In this document: one piece after another, positions 52,189-64,000 of the stretch
How the letters are laid out: each line of letters starts with the position of its first letter
How positions within the stretch are numbered: position 1 is the stretch's first letter
NCBI GenBank assembly: GCA_003194525.1
Contig: NBIV01000290.1
Span: forward strand, 48,602 to 112,601
Length of the DNA: 64,000 nt
Direction of reading: 5' to 3'
Source: Gracilariopsis chorda
Taxonomy: Eukaryota; Rhodophyta; Florideophyceae; Gracilariales; Gracilariaceae
The notes under the pieces: model-generated
Databases searched by the model: none
Seen by the model: the letters and a program-made list of their open reading frames with translations, nothing else
Told to the model about the DNA's origin: nothing
Position numbers and translations under genes: made by a program

Positions 52189-52527
52189 CTGGGCACTTCA
52201 TAAATAAATAATCAACCATACAAAACACCAGTAAATGGGTCGAAAATGTCCTCTGCATTCATAGAGTGAGCCACCACCTCCCGGAGGGTAACACCAGTAT
52301 ATGATCCGTAATAATGGCAAAGTATACGCGAACATGTTGCAATACATCTCCCCCCCTGAGGCGTGGCGACAACCCGCAAGCGCGTGCCCCCCTTCCTCTC
52401 TGGAGTGTTTAAAGACCAACTCGCACTGGCGGATCCTCAATCTCCTACTTCTTCTCCACAGCTCGCGACGAGTGAGACCTTCCGACAGACCATTCTCCGG
52501 GCCGACGATCTCCCCTGCTGTTGATTT
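52189..52527. other. Spacer between solo LTR4 and copy C
   Basis: 339 bp without an ORF. Short hairpins (CCTCCCGGAGG near 52276-52290) suggest retroelement-derived sequence, but I cannot assign it. Confidence 0.35.
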
Positions 52528-53323
52528 TGTAGTGCAATGCCCGGAAGCGGGAGCGCACCGAAAGAAGTTTGGGATCTTTCCTCGTTAGAGGTGAGCCCAA
52601 TTGGGTACAGACCTCCCAGGAGTGGCACAACTATGTCGGGTGGTAAGGCCGAGGCCACCTGTCTCGACTTGCGCAGGGAGGTTGAGGCCAGAATCGGGTA
52701 TCCGCAGGAGCGGTGTAGGGGGGTGGTCGTCCTCTAGAGAGGTGAGGTTTTCACGTTAGTGGCAGGCATAATCACAAGCTTTGGGTAGTGGGAAAGCCAC
52801 CTTACAAAGGGAAAAATAAGGGGTAGCTGAGTCACGAGGTTCGTGACGAAGACTAACGGCAGTACCGGTAAATAAACCTTATACAAGGCGAAAACCAAGA
52901 CAGCTGGAATAACAGTCCAAATACTGGGGTCCTTTAGATAGGCAAGGGTTTTAGACTTCCCGTATGCGACGTTGCTTCCCTCCAAAGAGGAGTAGAGAAC
53001 ACGCAAAGGCAGCGAGGTCTAGAGCCAATTCCCCAGGTTAGGGTCCCCTGTTGGGGAAGGTTTACTGGTGCGACAGCAACCCGCCGGCGCACTAAGTAAT
53101 AACCATCCCAGAAATGGGTGTAAAAATACTAAATAGAATTAACTAAATTACTCCACTTTGGTGGTTCATGCCCACTGCTGTGGCCAACTGCCAATTGACT
53201 CTTCCATGTCCCACGTGTCCAACCCACTATTAGTGTTCGTAGTTCATGCAATAACTACATTACCGAAACATTCGGGAAATCAACCAAGTACCAAGAATCC
53301 CTCTCTGAGGGCATTGCACTTCA
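52528..53323 (-). repeat. 3' LTR of copy C (LTR5)
   Basis: 796 bp, - strand TGAAGTGC...CACTACA. CACGTG is kept near 53211-53216. The hairpin series matches that of copy B by position, with changed loops and compensated arms. Confidence 0.93.
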
Positions 53324-53379
53324 TATCCCCTTCCTTAGTCAGGAAAGCAACGGCAAACGCGGGCGAATCCCAGCGGAAA

Positions 53380-55206
53380 ATGGTTGTTAAAAGTCCAAAC
53401 TTCTCCGGGTCACCGGGTCAAACCTCTGCCTCAGAGGAACAACCTCCTGGAAAAGCAGCGAACCAGCCTACCACAAGTGCACGCTCCTCCTCTTCCTGCT
53501 CAACTCAGTCAGATCACGCCCTTTCGAAGGGGAATATGAACAACAACAACAACCATCCTCCAAGACCGACTCCAATCGGGAACTTCACAGCCGGTTTCCG
53601 GTCAGTACCCTTGCCACAAGGGAGGCGAACTCCGGCACAGCCGGCCAACATTGGCGCAGCGTCCCAGCACGGCTTCCAACTTCCACCAGCGGTGGCTCCT
53701 TCCGGACTGATCCCTGCGGCGACTTGGCCTTCGTATAACGCCCTTGTAGGTTTAGATCCGATGAATCAGAGTCACGCCTCTCGGCTCCGGCTTGCGCCGT
53801 GGTTCCATCCCATCGCTGCCCTCAACGAGGATTTAATTACGGCCTGCGTGGATGGTTCGGGTACTTTGCCCGGGGATCTACCCGGCCTTGTCACCTCTTC
53901 GTGGGACTGGCGGCATCGAATCACCATCTCGGTGCACCATATCTGACGAAACTCGGGAGAATCCGCGATTGCGGCTCATGCAGCGCTGGTGTGGATTGCA
54001 TATCAACGGCAGATCCGGGGGCCTTTCGAATTCCCGGTGCCTACCGGCTTCGGCTTCGACGTCAGCCTATTCCGCACGCGCGGTGAAATCGGTTACGGCG
54101 AACGCCTGGCCAGCCTCGAAACTCTCGCTTGGAGGAACTTTCCCGCTGCGCGGCAAGAAGCCCTGTGTTGGGAACGACCGATACTTCGGGCTGAACTCCG
54201 GTACCTTTCCCGGCAGTCCCCGTCCAACTTCCTCCAAAACTTCATCAGTTATGAACGGCGCTGGCGATCCCGATTCGGGTACTTTGTCCCGTATCAAAAC
54301 CTGGAGATGGAGCGGATTGCTCCGCCTCACCGACACGGTCGGTATGTCACACTCCCCAAGTGGTGGAGGTTCCTTTAAGCCTGCTGGGGTTGATACGTTG
54401 AACTCCTGCCATCACTCACGTACCTCAGTTCCTTTTTGATTCAGGATCCCCGGTCGGGGCTTTGGTCGGTAATCGTAACCGAGTGGGCTGCCCGTACTGC
54501 CGCGTATATCCTCGCTGAGGTTTATGACCAGTATCGACTATGCTTCACCCAACCGCGTGTGCGGGCCGCTCTTCGCAATCTGGACCTCAGCCTCCCCCTT
54601 GGGGGTATTGCCAATAATGACGAAGTACTTCAATTACTTGCTTTGATCGACAGTATTGACTGGCGCGAGGTCCTGCTGTAACAGAGCGGTCGGCTTGACG
54701 GCGGCGGTGGCGGTACTGGTGGTCTGGGTCTTGGTAGAAACATTGTCTTTGCGGGGGATTTCATCTACTTCTATCCCTGGGAGTTCCGGGAGATTTTCTC
54801 CGAGAAGGCGAGGGAACTCCGCGACGCACCGCGGCACGTGCCGCATGACCATCCGATTGGGATAGTCGATTCCGACGATTACTACAGCGCGTATAGTGGG
54901 GATGACCCGATGGTCGATAACGAACCCGAAGAGCTGGGGGACATGGAACTAGACGTTGCCGACATGGTCGTAGACGAATCCCCCGAGGGGGTGCCTCCGG
55001 TTTCCAGTCCCCCGACGGCGACCGCCGGGCCTTCACTCCCCAGCGAAGGTACAGTCAATGAAAGCGATATCATTGCCGGCTTCCTCCGTGGAGCGGGTTT
55101 AAGCACTGCCGAGGTTTCGGGTGACGTCACCGCGATGGCGGATGCCTTGGCTTACTGCCTTGCGGGTGGTCACGCCCCGGACGATGGGCAGGGGTCGAAT
55201 ATCTAA
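53380..55206 (+). pseudogene. Antisense ORF (aORF) of copy C, nonsense mutations only
   Basis: From the ATG at 53380 (MVVKSPNFSG) to the stop at 55206 there are exactly 609 codons in one frame, against 616 in copy B. In-frame stops occur at 53944-53946 (CGA in B), about 54376, 54391 and 54679, but no net frameshift. The middle is very similar to copy B (ETLAWRNFPAARQEALCWER; FLQNF..YERRWRSRFGYF), the N- and C-terminal parts less so. The ORF therefore predates the split of the B and C families. Function unknown. Confidence 0.78.
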
Positions 55207-55393
55207 TCCCGTATCCTGGTCTCTTTTCCTGGCTTACCCAGTAATGTAGCTTAGCATCACACAGGAGCGCGAGGCTCTTGAGTAAACTTTCCCGTTTAGA
55301 ACAGCGTTTTCTCTTTCATTCCCGTCCTTGACGGATTCCATACAAAAGGGGGTGTACTCCTTATTTCCTACATTTCCCGGCTTTGCCGCGTTT
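55207..55393. other. Convergent spacer in copy C
   Basis: Between the antisense ORF stop and the chromodomain end. The AATAAA of copy B is GAGTAAA here. Confidence 0.4.
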
Positions 55394-57287
55394 TTATCCC
55401 AGTTGGGCGTTGCACAGCGTAGCTGGATTTGCAGTACCCGCGCTGTGGTGATATTGGACCAGCTTCGAACTAGGGGGGTGTTTGATGAGTTCAATGGTGT
55501 CCCAGCTTGGGTCATATCCGTACCAACGGACGCGGTATCTTAGAATGCCTTCCTGATTCCAGGTGTGCCCGAGGATTCGGTCAATCACAAACTCTTGTTT
55601 GTATACCTACCAGCCTTGCCGTGTTATGGTGACCTCGCTTGTCAGGGGTTGCCTGATGGACGGAATATTTCCCCTCAGTGGTGTGTCAGGATGCAACGTG
55701 CCGGCTTTGCTCCAAGCATGCGGCGCAGAGTGCAGAATAATATCCCTCAAGAGAGTGTCTTCGTGGAACAGTTGCCGCGTACCCCGGTAATTGGGTCGTC
55801 CCGCTAGTTTGCGGGGGTGCTCCGTCCCATGTTGACGGTAGTCTGGTCGAACCGCGAGCTTGCGGGTATCTTGCCGCTTTGGCGGAGTTGTGGAGGTCAC
55901 TCCCTGGTGGGGCTTTTCACGTCTTGCGGTGATTGGTGCGGGGCGCAAGATCTCCGTGCGTTCACGTGACTCCCACGGCATGTGGCTCTGAGCCGCCTCC
56001 TTGCGTTCCGCCTCCCTTGGCGTGGGCCTTGCACTGTCTGGCTGAGCCGTGCACTGCTGTGTTGGTACCCGGTATTACACAGTTACTTCCGGTGCTCCAG
56101 TGCGTTACCTGAACTCCCTGATGGTGCGTGGACAGCTGGCGCCGTGGAAACCCTGTTCGGGGGCTTTGCCTCTAATTGAGGTGTGATGTCTTCTTCAAGA
56201 GGTGCATCATCCGGGACGACCGGTTTAACCCTGGCGACGACGCCGGATTTTCCGAGACGTTCGGTATATTACCGAGATTGCGCGGAGACTTCGGCACTTC
56301 TATCTCCGAAGCTCGGATAACATTCCCGTTATGAACGGTTCTCGAGTCCGGGGCTGTAGAGCCAGGGACTTGAGTTGCAATATGTGCATTGCTGCCTTCA
56401 TCCCTCAAGAGGGTCTTTTCACTTTCCGGCGTTGCTGGTTTTCCAAGGCGTGCATTGCCTGCTACCAGCGGTGTTGATGGTGCTGAGGAATCCGTTTTTG
56501 GGGGAAATTCCGTCGACGACGGTTCTGCGACTACACCCTGTTGAGGGGTCTGCGAAACGATATCGCTATCCTGATTCAGGGAATTGCCCTGGATCAGGGA
56601 TACGGACTGCGATGTCGGTCCACTCTCCCGTATTATACAATAACTTCGTCGTTCCGGAACCCTGTCTGGGGGATTGCAAGGCTTCATGGCCTTCCGTGTT
56701 TCACGACTCAAATCCCGTTGCGACGGTAATAAATTTCCAGCGTGGAGATAGGTCCCCTCCCCCTCCTTAGACGGAGCAAGGGGAGTAATAGTAGAATATC
56801 CCGCATGGCGGGTGTAAATGCGCACTGAAAGGGCGGTAGTGTTAGGAGTAAGGAAACGTCCGTTTGGACCTGAACGATCCGGCCAAGCCGGGGGTTCCGA
56901 CAAAGTCGGTAAATCTGAGAGGCCCCGAGTAGGATGTGGTAGAGTAGTCGGTCTATTTAGTCCCGGGGTTTCCGGCGTTGCTGAGTCCGCAGAGACGGGT
57001 TTCCCTGTTTCCAGGACGACCTCAGACGAGGGAGGAGGGGCAGGTACAACACGATCGCAGGAAATCCGCTCGTTTGTCTTGCCCATTTCCACTACGACAG
57101 TGTCGGAGTTAACGGATTCCACTTTAAACGGTCCATCCGCCACAGACGAAAGCTTGTGACGCTTCTCCCGCTCCGGGTCATAATATTCCTTACGTATAAA
57201 GACGTAGGTAGTAGCCCGTATGCTGGGAGCATTATCTCGTAAACGAGCGTCGAAATCCCGCCTGTACGTGGCTTGCGCGCGTTCCAT
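55394..57287 (-). pseudogene. Copy C pol: integrase C-terminus, linker and chromodomain, broken
   Basis: 57287-56172 is open and carries the integrase tail (YVFIRKEYYDPEREKRHKL, GPFKV) and a Pro/Ser/Thr-rich linker. The chromodomain lies at about 55580-55440 (ILRYRVRWYGYD); Trp and Glu of the usual DTWEP are changed (DTIEL). Stops and frame changes lie near 56170, 55980 and 55600. Confidence 0.8.
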
Positions 57288-57332
57288 AGACTTCCCCGCT
57301 GCGAGGACCAGTTTAGTAAGCCATCACATCCA

Positions 57333-58150
57333 TCACTGGCGGTAGCAACCCACAGATGAGAAGTTGTCCAAGGTGGCTTGGGATTCTAACGCCACAGGCG
57401 GGGGTGAACGAGATAGAACCAGTTCGAACGGTGACACTCCGGTAGTCCGGTGAACTTGTGTCTTGTATGCAAATGTTAAAGCATCTGCATACAAGTCCCA
57501 AGTTTTGGGATGATCAGCAACGTAGGAACGGAGAGAGGCCAACAAAGCCCGGTTGAACCGTTCGACTTGCGCATTACACTGGGGATGGTAGGTAGTCGTG
57601 AAAAAGTTCTTCCCGTCTAAGATGCGACAAACATCCTGGAAGAACTTGGACGCCAACTGCCGTCCGTTATCGGAAAGCACCTTCACAGGAGGACCGTAGA
57701 CAAACATCCAGTGTGTTACCAGAGCCTGGGCCACCGTGAAAGCGGTTATACTCCGAAGAGGGACAGTCCGAACAAGCTTTGAAAAGCAATCGGTGATCAC
57801 AAGTAAGAACTTGTTGCCTCTCTTTGTAGTGAGGAGAGATCCGAGAATATCGATTAGATAAACTCGAGTGGCGTCCTAGCAGGGAATAACTTCATTTTCT
57901 TCGCGCTCCTGCGGAGCTTCACCCGGTTCTTCGAGCATTCGGTACAAAACTGCACAGTTGCATAGCAATCAACCACCATGGCGGGCCAGTAAAAAGCCCT
58001 TCGGAGGGTGAGGTAGAGCTTCCTCTCACCTACGTGGCCACCGAGCTTCGCATAGTGCGAGAGATGTAACACCCGCGACTGCAGGGAATGAGGTACCAAA
58101 ATCTGTGGGCGAGCTTTGACCAACCGAACGAGGTAGCCTTTATCGTTCAC
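57333..58150 (-). pseudogene. Copy C pol: integrase core, broken
   Basis: 58150-57854 has the zinc-binding module (HLSHYAKLGGH, C-x2-C). 57800-57333 has the catalytic core with SDNG and the QVERFNR Glu. The AIDILG motif between them is hit by a frame break near 57855. Confidence 0.85.
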
Positions 58151-59829
58151 CCCAAACGGGACGTCTTCGCAACCGTTTAAACGGGCACTTTAAACGGGCA
58201 CGAATCCTCATACACAAGGGGTCACCGAATTGTTCTCGGACCAATTCCTCCGGTGAAACTGGTACGAAACTTCCCAGTAAGGGTTTCTCAGGGGTCTCGC
58301 GGGATGCGAGTAAGTTCTCAAAGTCAGCATCTTCATCCCAGTCTTCTGGCCATTCCTCGAACTTCCACTCCAGGTCATCAGGTTCTTCAGCCATGAAGCA
58401 TGGAATGTCGTCATCCTCCGTTGGGAGTGCTTTCCCATTTGTGGTTAAACGCCACAAAGCGTCGGCCTGGTTGTTGAGCGCCCACTTTTTATATATGACT
58501 TGGAAGTCATATTCCGCAAGGCGGAGTCTCCAGCGCATAAGGCGGCCCGAGGGATCCGATATGTTCATTAACCACCTCAACGAGGAATGATCCGTGTGTA
58601 CGGTAAACTGAACTCCCATAATATAGGGGCGTAGGGTGGAAAGCACCCACACGACGGCGAGACACTCTTTCTCCAACACAGAGTAATTCCGCTCGTGGAA
58701 ATTGAGCGAGCGTGACCAATAACCAATTGGCCTCCGGTGCCGTTCTGGGGTGGCTTGGAAAAGAGCACAACCAACTTAGTGGTCGCTCGAGTTCGTGTCC
58801 ACGGAGTATGGGAGTCCCAGTTTGGGTAAAGATAAGATAGGGGCTGACATGACAGCCTCCTTTAAGGAGTTAAACGCTTCCGATTGCTCGGGCGTGTATT
58901 GTCCCAATGGGGGGGGGTATTTCCTTTGCGTAACAACGTGTTCAATGGTACCGCGATATCTGAAAAGTTCGGGATAAAACGTCGGTAGACGTTGACCAGC
59001 CCTAAAAAGGAGTGGAGTTCTGTTTGAGTGCGGGGTTCTTTAGCCTCGACGAGGGACTTGACTCGAGCCTTCTCGATCATTAACCGTCCCGGACGGATGA
59101 TATGTCCCAGGTACTTGACAGTATCTGTGAAGAACTCGCACTTCCTCAACTTGAAGGTAATTCCCGCATCGCGTAGCACGCTCAGAACGTCCCTGACATG
59201 GGTCAGATGGTCGTCAAAATTATTGGAGAAGATGATAATATCATCCAGGTAGACCAGGCAGCTCCGCAAATTGAAGCGGTTCAATAGAATATCTATTGCA
59301 CGTTGAAAGGTAGCGGGAGCGTTGGTCAAACCAAACGGCATCCGCTTGAAGTGGTACGATCCTGCGTGGCAGGTGAACGCGGTCCTATCGCGATCCTCCT
59401 GTCTAACAGGGACCTGCTAATAACCCCAATTGGCTTGCAAAGCCGTGAAAACGGTCGAGTCCCCAAGGGATTCGACGCTCTCGTCCATACGAGGGATGGA
59501 TATGGGCCCCTAACATTCACGGCATTGAGCCGGCGGTAGTGGACACAGAACCTCCAGACTCCGTCTGCCTTCAAAACCAGTACAACTGGGAATGCCCAGG
59601 GTGGTTGAGCGGGCTCTATCACACCTGCGCGGAGCATTTTGTCAACTTGGGACTGCTCGTCTTCCCGAGCGTTCGGTCCTGCCCTGTAAGGGGGTTGTGC
59701 CATCGCACGTGCACCCGGTAATAACTCTACCCGGTGTTCCGTAGCATTAATCTCGCCGAGCGAGCCATCCGACATCCTGGTAAATTCCCTTAGCATTGCA
59801 CGGAGTTTGTCGCGGTGTGACTCCGGCAC
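58140..59829 (-). pseudogene. Copy C pol: reverse transcriptase and RNase H, broken
   Basis: RT pieces at 59829-59326 and 59341-58862; the second contains LVYLDDIIIFSN with the YLDD site. RNase H lies at 58679-58140 (TDHSSLRWLMN). Frame changes near 59340, 58860-58680 and 58180; the last falls at a short local repeat (TTTAAACGGGCAC twice, 58175-58200). Confidence 0.87.
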
Positions 59830-60966
59830 ATGGCGGGAGGTCTATAGCTTTGAGTGCCATTGTGGGGTCCACTTGGTCAGAACGCGCTGTAACATTGCCC
59901 TGTGATACAGGTGTGGCCGTCGGTTCCGAGTTATTCGGGGTGTTAGACGCTAAAACAACGGTTTCCTCCCTTCTTTGACGAGAGTTCGTCAGTGGTGGGG
60001 GTGGCTTCCTCAGAAGAGGCGGCAATTCCGAGAACATCGGCGGTCGTCATCTTCGTCGGGAGCATCCCAAGGGGGTGTGGATTGACGCTTGCAATTACTT
60101 GGTTCTCTACCTGATACTTGGGGCGTTGTCCAACATTGGCAACTAGTATTCGGAATGGGGCATCCGGGGTAACGTGAACAATTCCGTTCGCCAGCGCGAG
60201 CTGGTATTTCTCGTACAACGATGACGGATGTTGAATAATCAGAAGACCGTGTTGGCGGCAATTGACTTGCACCCAGACTTGGGACTCAGGCGGTATAGAA
60301 CCCGAGGCTGCTACTCGATGTTTGATGGACTCGCGAGACGTGGGCGGTGGTTCCTGCGCAGCAGGTAGCAGGACGTGCTTCTGCGAAGCACGCTTCAGCG
60401 GGCGACGGACGATAGGGATTGACGATCCGTCGTCGAGTTCCACACGCCTAATGTGGGGCCTAATTGCGTCGACCAAATCTGTCGCAGTAATCAAATCCTA
60501 GTATGACTGGAGCGGCAAATGACCGACAAACAATAAAGTCGAGCTTCACCACGGAGGTGCCCAACTGCACGACTAAGTCGACGGTACCCACCGTTCTTAA
60601 CGGATTGTTGTTCGCATCTGCCACGTCGGGAACCGTTTCGGAACGTATAAGAGACCGCACCTGCGGGTGTAGCAATGATTCCACGATGAAGTTGGGGCCC
60701 GCACCTGTGTCCAGGACTGTTAGAAATCTCACCATAAAATGGGTGTCAAGGCCAAGGTCGGCGTTAACCCTGTGGTTGCGCTTGGCCATGACCAAGACTC
60801 TATCCGAGATCCGGGGGTTTTTACTCCATATCCACGGGCGACGCAGCAAAGAAAAGTGTGCAGACTCCGCGTCTGCGGTGGGCTTCCTTGAAAAGATTTT
60901 CACCAGGGAGCGAGGCGGCGACGCCTCGGGCGTCAACAGCCTCACCTCTGAGGACGCCTCTCTCAA
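59747..60966 (-). pseudogene. Copy C pol: protease region, broken
   Basis: 60966-60460 contains the DTGAGPNF protease motif. 60494-59943 and 60037-59747 continue toward RT in other frames. Order and spacing are as in copy B. Confidence 0.83.
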
Positions 60967-60983
60967 AGGAGAGACTGCGTCAG

Positions 60984-63138
60984 TTAGTTTTTTTGAGATG
61001 TTTTCGCCGTAGGCAGTAGTCCAGGATCATCGACCACGAGAGCTTCGTTCCGGGGGCCGGGGTTTTTATCCACATAAGCTGTGATTGCGTCGGACGTTTG
61101 CGCAACTTCCCGATTCAGGTTTATTGAAGCTAGCAGTGCATGCGGGATATGTGGCAAGGCATGCTAGAAGTCTGTTTTAGCACGGAGGTAGGAAGCCGTT
61201 GGAACGGCACGTTTCTCCTCTGGAGTGAGGGCCTCGTAATTTGCCACCACCTTGGCCATATCCTTCAGTGAGCAAAGACACTGAGGGAATGTAATGGCCA
61301 TCGGTGTAGCAGAGGTGGCAAATTATAGCCAACATGGCAACGCGTCGGTTAATATCTCGAGCATCGGAGAAGCGTACCACTGGGCGGGTGTCATTCCATC
61401 CAGGCCGTTAATAACGGGATTGGTCCTTCATAAACGGGACTCGTGGCGGCTGAACGCGATTGTTCCCCACGTACACTACAGCGTTGCTTGCGCCGTTTCG
61501 AACGTGTCCTCCGTCTTTGACGGTACGTCCGTGGTTGTATAGGCCCATCATCTCCCTGTGCAAACTTACGGTGTCGTATCCCTCTTGGGGGGTTCTATCC
61601 GCAAAAAGAGAGGGAGATGAGGAGTCACTCTCCAGCACCAACGCTTGGTGGGCCTAGACCGAGGATTCGGAGTTCTTGCACGAAGTGCTTCCCCCTCCGC
61701 TCGAGCGTGTTGAACAAGCTCGAGGTAGGTGACCATCCACTTGTCCTCGCGGTAACGAGTGGCAAGAAGCCGGGTTGCCGGGTCAAGGCCATCGATGAAC
61801 ATGGAACAACGTTCCCCTGTGGGACATACACTTCCACAACGGATGGAAGGTCTTTTTAAGGCGCACCGAGTAATCAGTTTCAATCTTGCTTGAGCGCTGA
61901 CGAGTATCTCGAAAAGCGAGGACTGCCCCCTGAATGGCGGTATTGGTGGCCATAGGAGCGCAATAAGTATTGCACCGCCTCCGGCAGCAGGTTACTCCTC
62001 CCTGTGAGGTACGAGATGATCCTCTGACAGAGTTGTACTGGTCCTCTGCCACTCCCCGTAAGAAAATAAGGTAATGCCAAATAGGCTTGCCCCTCGTTCA
62101 TTCCGAGGATATCCGCTTCCGCTACAAAGCGGAAAAAAAACGTCCAACACCATAATTGGGTCTTCTCCAGTAAAATAATGGTTACACAGTGAGCGTTGCA
62201 TACGTTTTATGCACTCTTTCACTTTCCCCGTGCCACGGGGTTTACGTCATAAAGAGGAATCTTCGAGCCAGTAGTACCGGTACGACAATAGTTTCTGATG
62301 CAACGGGTTCGTCGGTTTTTAATTCCCTGAGGCCAGGGTGTCTTCTCCCCTTGCTGCAGGTCCTAATTCCACCTTGGGTGGCGGATGACCGCTTAGAGCG
62401 AGAAGAACAGCCTCGTTTCTTCATCCTCCGAATCGGATTCCAAGGAAATAGAACCATCTGACCCGTTTCTGGATGAATCCGGTGATTTCGTAGAATTCAG
62501 AATCCGAGTGATCTCGTTTGTATTTCCGCTTATAGCGGCGCTTCTTTCTTCCAGCATCCTGGTCGTGGTGTGACGCAGCTCGTGCAGATCAATCCGGGGA
62601 CGATCTGTCCATGAGGATAAACTGCTCTAACGTCTCCAAACGGGCACGGACTCGATCAAATTGAGAGTCAACTCCTTCTATGAAAGGTGGCGGGTTGCCC
62701 CAAACTCTCTAACATACAGTTGACATCGGACCGTACGATACGGAGATCCTCTGCGACCACCTTTGTAGGGGTGTCCATCCCCACCTCACGGAGGGTTTGT
62801 AATTCCCCGACAAGGGTGTCGTGCGTGGTCCACAAAGCGTGAACCTGAGATTCCAGGGAATTCCCATGGGGGTGTTATCGCCCGTCAGACGGGTTTCAGG
62901 TGCGGCGGCGGCCACGGCCGGAGCCGGAGGAGCACCATCAACGGCATTCGATAACCGGGTCGACGTGGAGTTCTGGGGTTCCAGGGGTGGGTTTGGAGTC
63001 CTAGACGAGGCACCCCAGCATGGCTGGACTTAGCTCTAGTCGGGATCCGAAAAACGAATCGAACTTGGGGGTTATCTCCACCATTGTGGGAGCGACTGTG
63101 CGTAGTCGCAGGCTCTGCAGAGAAGGGCTCCTCGACAT
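60984..63138 (-). pseudogene. Copy C gag, heavily broken
   Basis: The start aligned with copy B is the ATG at 63138 (MSRSP); the end aligned with the gag stop is TTA (TAA on the - strand) at 60984-60986. Recognisable parts: YFTGEDPIMVLD (about 62185), YLALPYF, FIDGLDPATRLL (about 61800) and the zinc-knuckle region CHLC near 61315. At least five frame changes. Confidence 0.8.
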
Positions 63139-63228
63139 GAGGGCCAACCGTTACGACGGGGAAAACAACGGAACTTCCGGAAACAAACAAAAGAAACAGA
63201 ACCACGAAAGAGGGAACCAAACACCAAA

Positions 63229-63249
63229 CAGATTCTAGGTCGGGAACCA
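63229..63249 (-). promoter_or_regulatory. Primer binding site of copy C, one base lost
   Basis: On the - strand TGGTTCCCGACCTAGAATCT lies three bases inside the 5' LTR. It matches the copy B site except for one missing base near the start and a change at the end. Confidence 0.6.
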
Positions 63250-63252
63250 CTT

Positions 63253-64000
63253 TGTAGTGCCATTCCCGGAAGCGGGAGCACACCGAAAGACGTTCGGGAT
63301 CTTTCCTCGTTAGATGTGAGCCCATTTGCGTAGAGCCCTCCCAGGAGTCGCACGACTATGTCGGGTTGTAAGGCCGAGGCCACCCGTGGCGACTTGCACA
63401 AGGATGTTGAAGCAAAAATCGGGTATCGCAGGAGCGGTGTAGGGGGTGGTCGTCCTCTAGAGAGGTGATGTTTTCACGTTAGTGGCACGCGCGAACACGA
63501 GCCCTGGGTAGCGGGGAAAGCCACCTGTAAAGGGAAAAATAAGGGGAGCTGAGTCACGAGTTTCGTGACGAAGACTAACGGCAGTGCCGGTAAATAAACC
63601 TTATACAAGTCGAACACCAAGAAAGCTGGAATAACAGTCCAAATACTCGGTTCCTTTAGATAGGAAAGGGGTTAGACTTCCCGTATGCGACGGTGCTTCC
63701 CTCCAAAGAGGAGTAGAGAACACGCGAAGGCGGTGAGGTCTAGAGCCAATTCCCCAGGTTGGGGTCCCCTGTTGGGGAAGGTTTACTGGTGCGACGGCAA
63801 CCCGCCGGCGCACTAAGTACTAACCCATCCCAGAAATGGGTGTAAAAATAATAAATAGAATTAATAAATTACTCCTTTGGTGGTTCATGCCCACTACGTG
63901 GCCAACCGCCAATTGACTCTTCCGTGTCCCACGTGTCAAATCCACTATTAGTGGTCGTAGTTCATGCAATGACTACATTACCGAAACATTCGGGAAATCA
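63253..64000 (-). repeat. 5' LTR of copy C (LTR6), truncated by window end
   Basis: 748 bp present; by comparison with LTR5 about 48 bp lie beyond the window. It differs from LTR5 at many sites, so copy C is older than copy B. Confidence 0.9.

Larger units (their letters stand above)
52528..64000 (-). mobile_element. Ty3/gypsy chromovirus-type retrotransposon, copy C, decayed, right end cut by window
   Basis: Same plan as copy B on the - strand: 3' LTR 52528-53323, polypurine tract 53324-53338, antisense ORF on the + strand, chromodomain, integrase, RNase H, RT, protease, gag, primer site, and 5' LTR from 63253 to beyond 64000. Internal length (9.93 kb) is close to copy B (9.98 kb). Proteins are clearly diverged from B, so this is a sister family. 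Gag-pol is split by many frameshifts and stops. Confidence 0.93.

Noticed and set aside
1..64000. tRNA, rRNA or CRISPR arrays
   Set aside because: No T-loop/acceptor pairs with a cloverleaf and no regularly spaced direct repeats were seen; the many hairpins in the elements are too short and are not tRNA arms.

Overview
The window is nuclear DNA of a plastid-bearing eukaryote, most likely a red alga (inference). Host genes are compact and intron-poor. One encodes a thylakoid-lumen FKBP with a bipartite, twin-arginine leader but no secretory signal peptide, which suggests a primary plastid. Another encodes a plastid-type adenylate kinase whose leader has an early Phe (MAF start), as seen in red algal and glaucophyte transit peptides. 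The species cannot be fixed from sequence alone.

Layout. Positions 1-19759 hold two nested Ty3/gypsy (chromovirus-type) LTR retrotransposons. Copy A is on the + strand and entered the window already truncated: 1-7331, resuming at 18930-19759. Copy B (7332-18929, - strand, nearly intact, near-identical LTRs) was inserted into A just upstream of A's polypurine tract and made a 5-bp GTTTT target duplication. From 51394 to the end lie a solo LTR and a third, diverged and decayed element, copy C (- strand, its 5' LTR cut by the window end). Each element carries gag-pol with an integrase chromodomain. Each also has a long ORF on the opposite strand (aORF, about 600 codons) reading inward from next to the 3' LTR; it is unlike anything I recognise.

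The middle, about 20.8-49.5 kb, is a host gene block: FKBP-type isomerase, GT61-like glycosyltransferase, adenylate kinase fused to a DUF3054 membrane domain, FAN1 nuclease, DNA topoisomerase II, eIF5A, a probable mitochondrial protein, a possible 43-residue two-exon protein, mitoribosomal mS33, an SNF7-like protein, a START/SRPBCC-like protein, a single-AAA Clp-like ATPase and a BAF60/SWIB subunit. Introns are few and begin GTAAG. A gene-poor stretch (44.6-48 kb) holds an inverted-repeat (foldback) element.

Most notable are two things. (1) The retroelements are packed with very short hairpins (4-6 bp arms, about 4-nt loops, 5'-CC...GG-3'), one roughly every 30 bp in the LTR. Arms stay paired between families B and C while loops and base identities change. 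(2) The antisense ORF keeps one reading frame in all three copies while gag-pol beside it accumulates frameshifts. Several one-base deletions in C or G runs, in host genes and in copy B, look like consensus errors or fresh mutations and should be checked before calling these genes broken.
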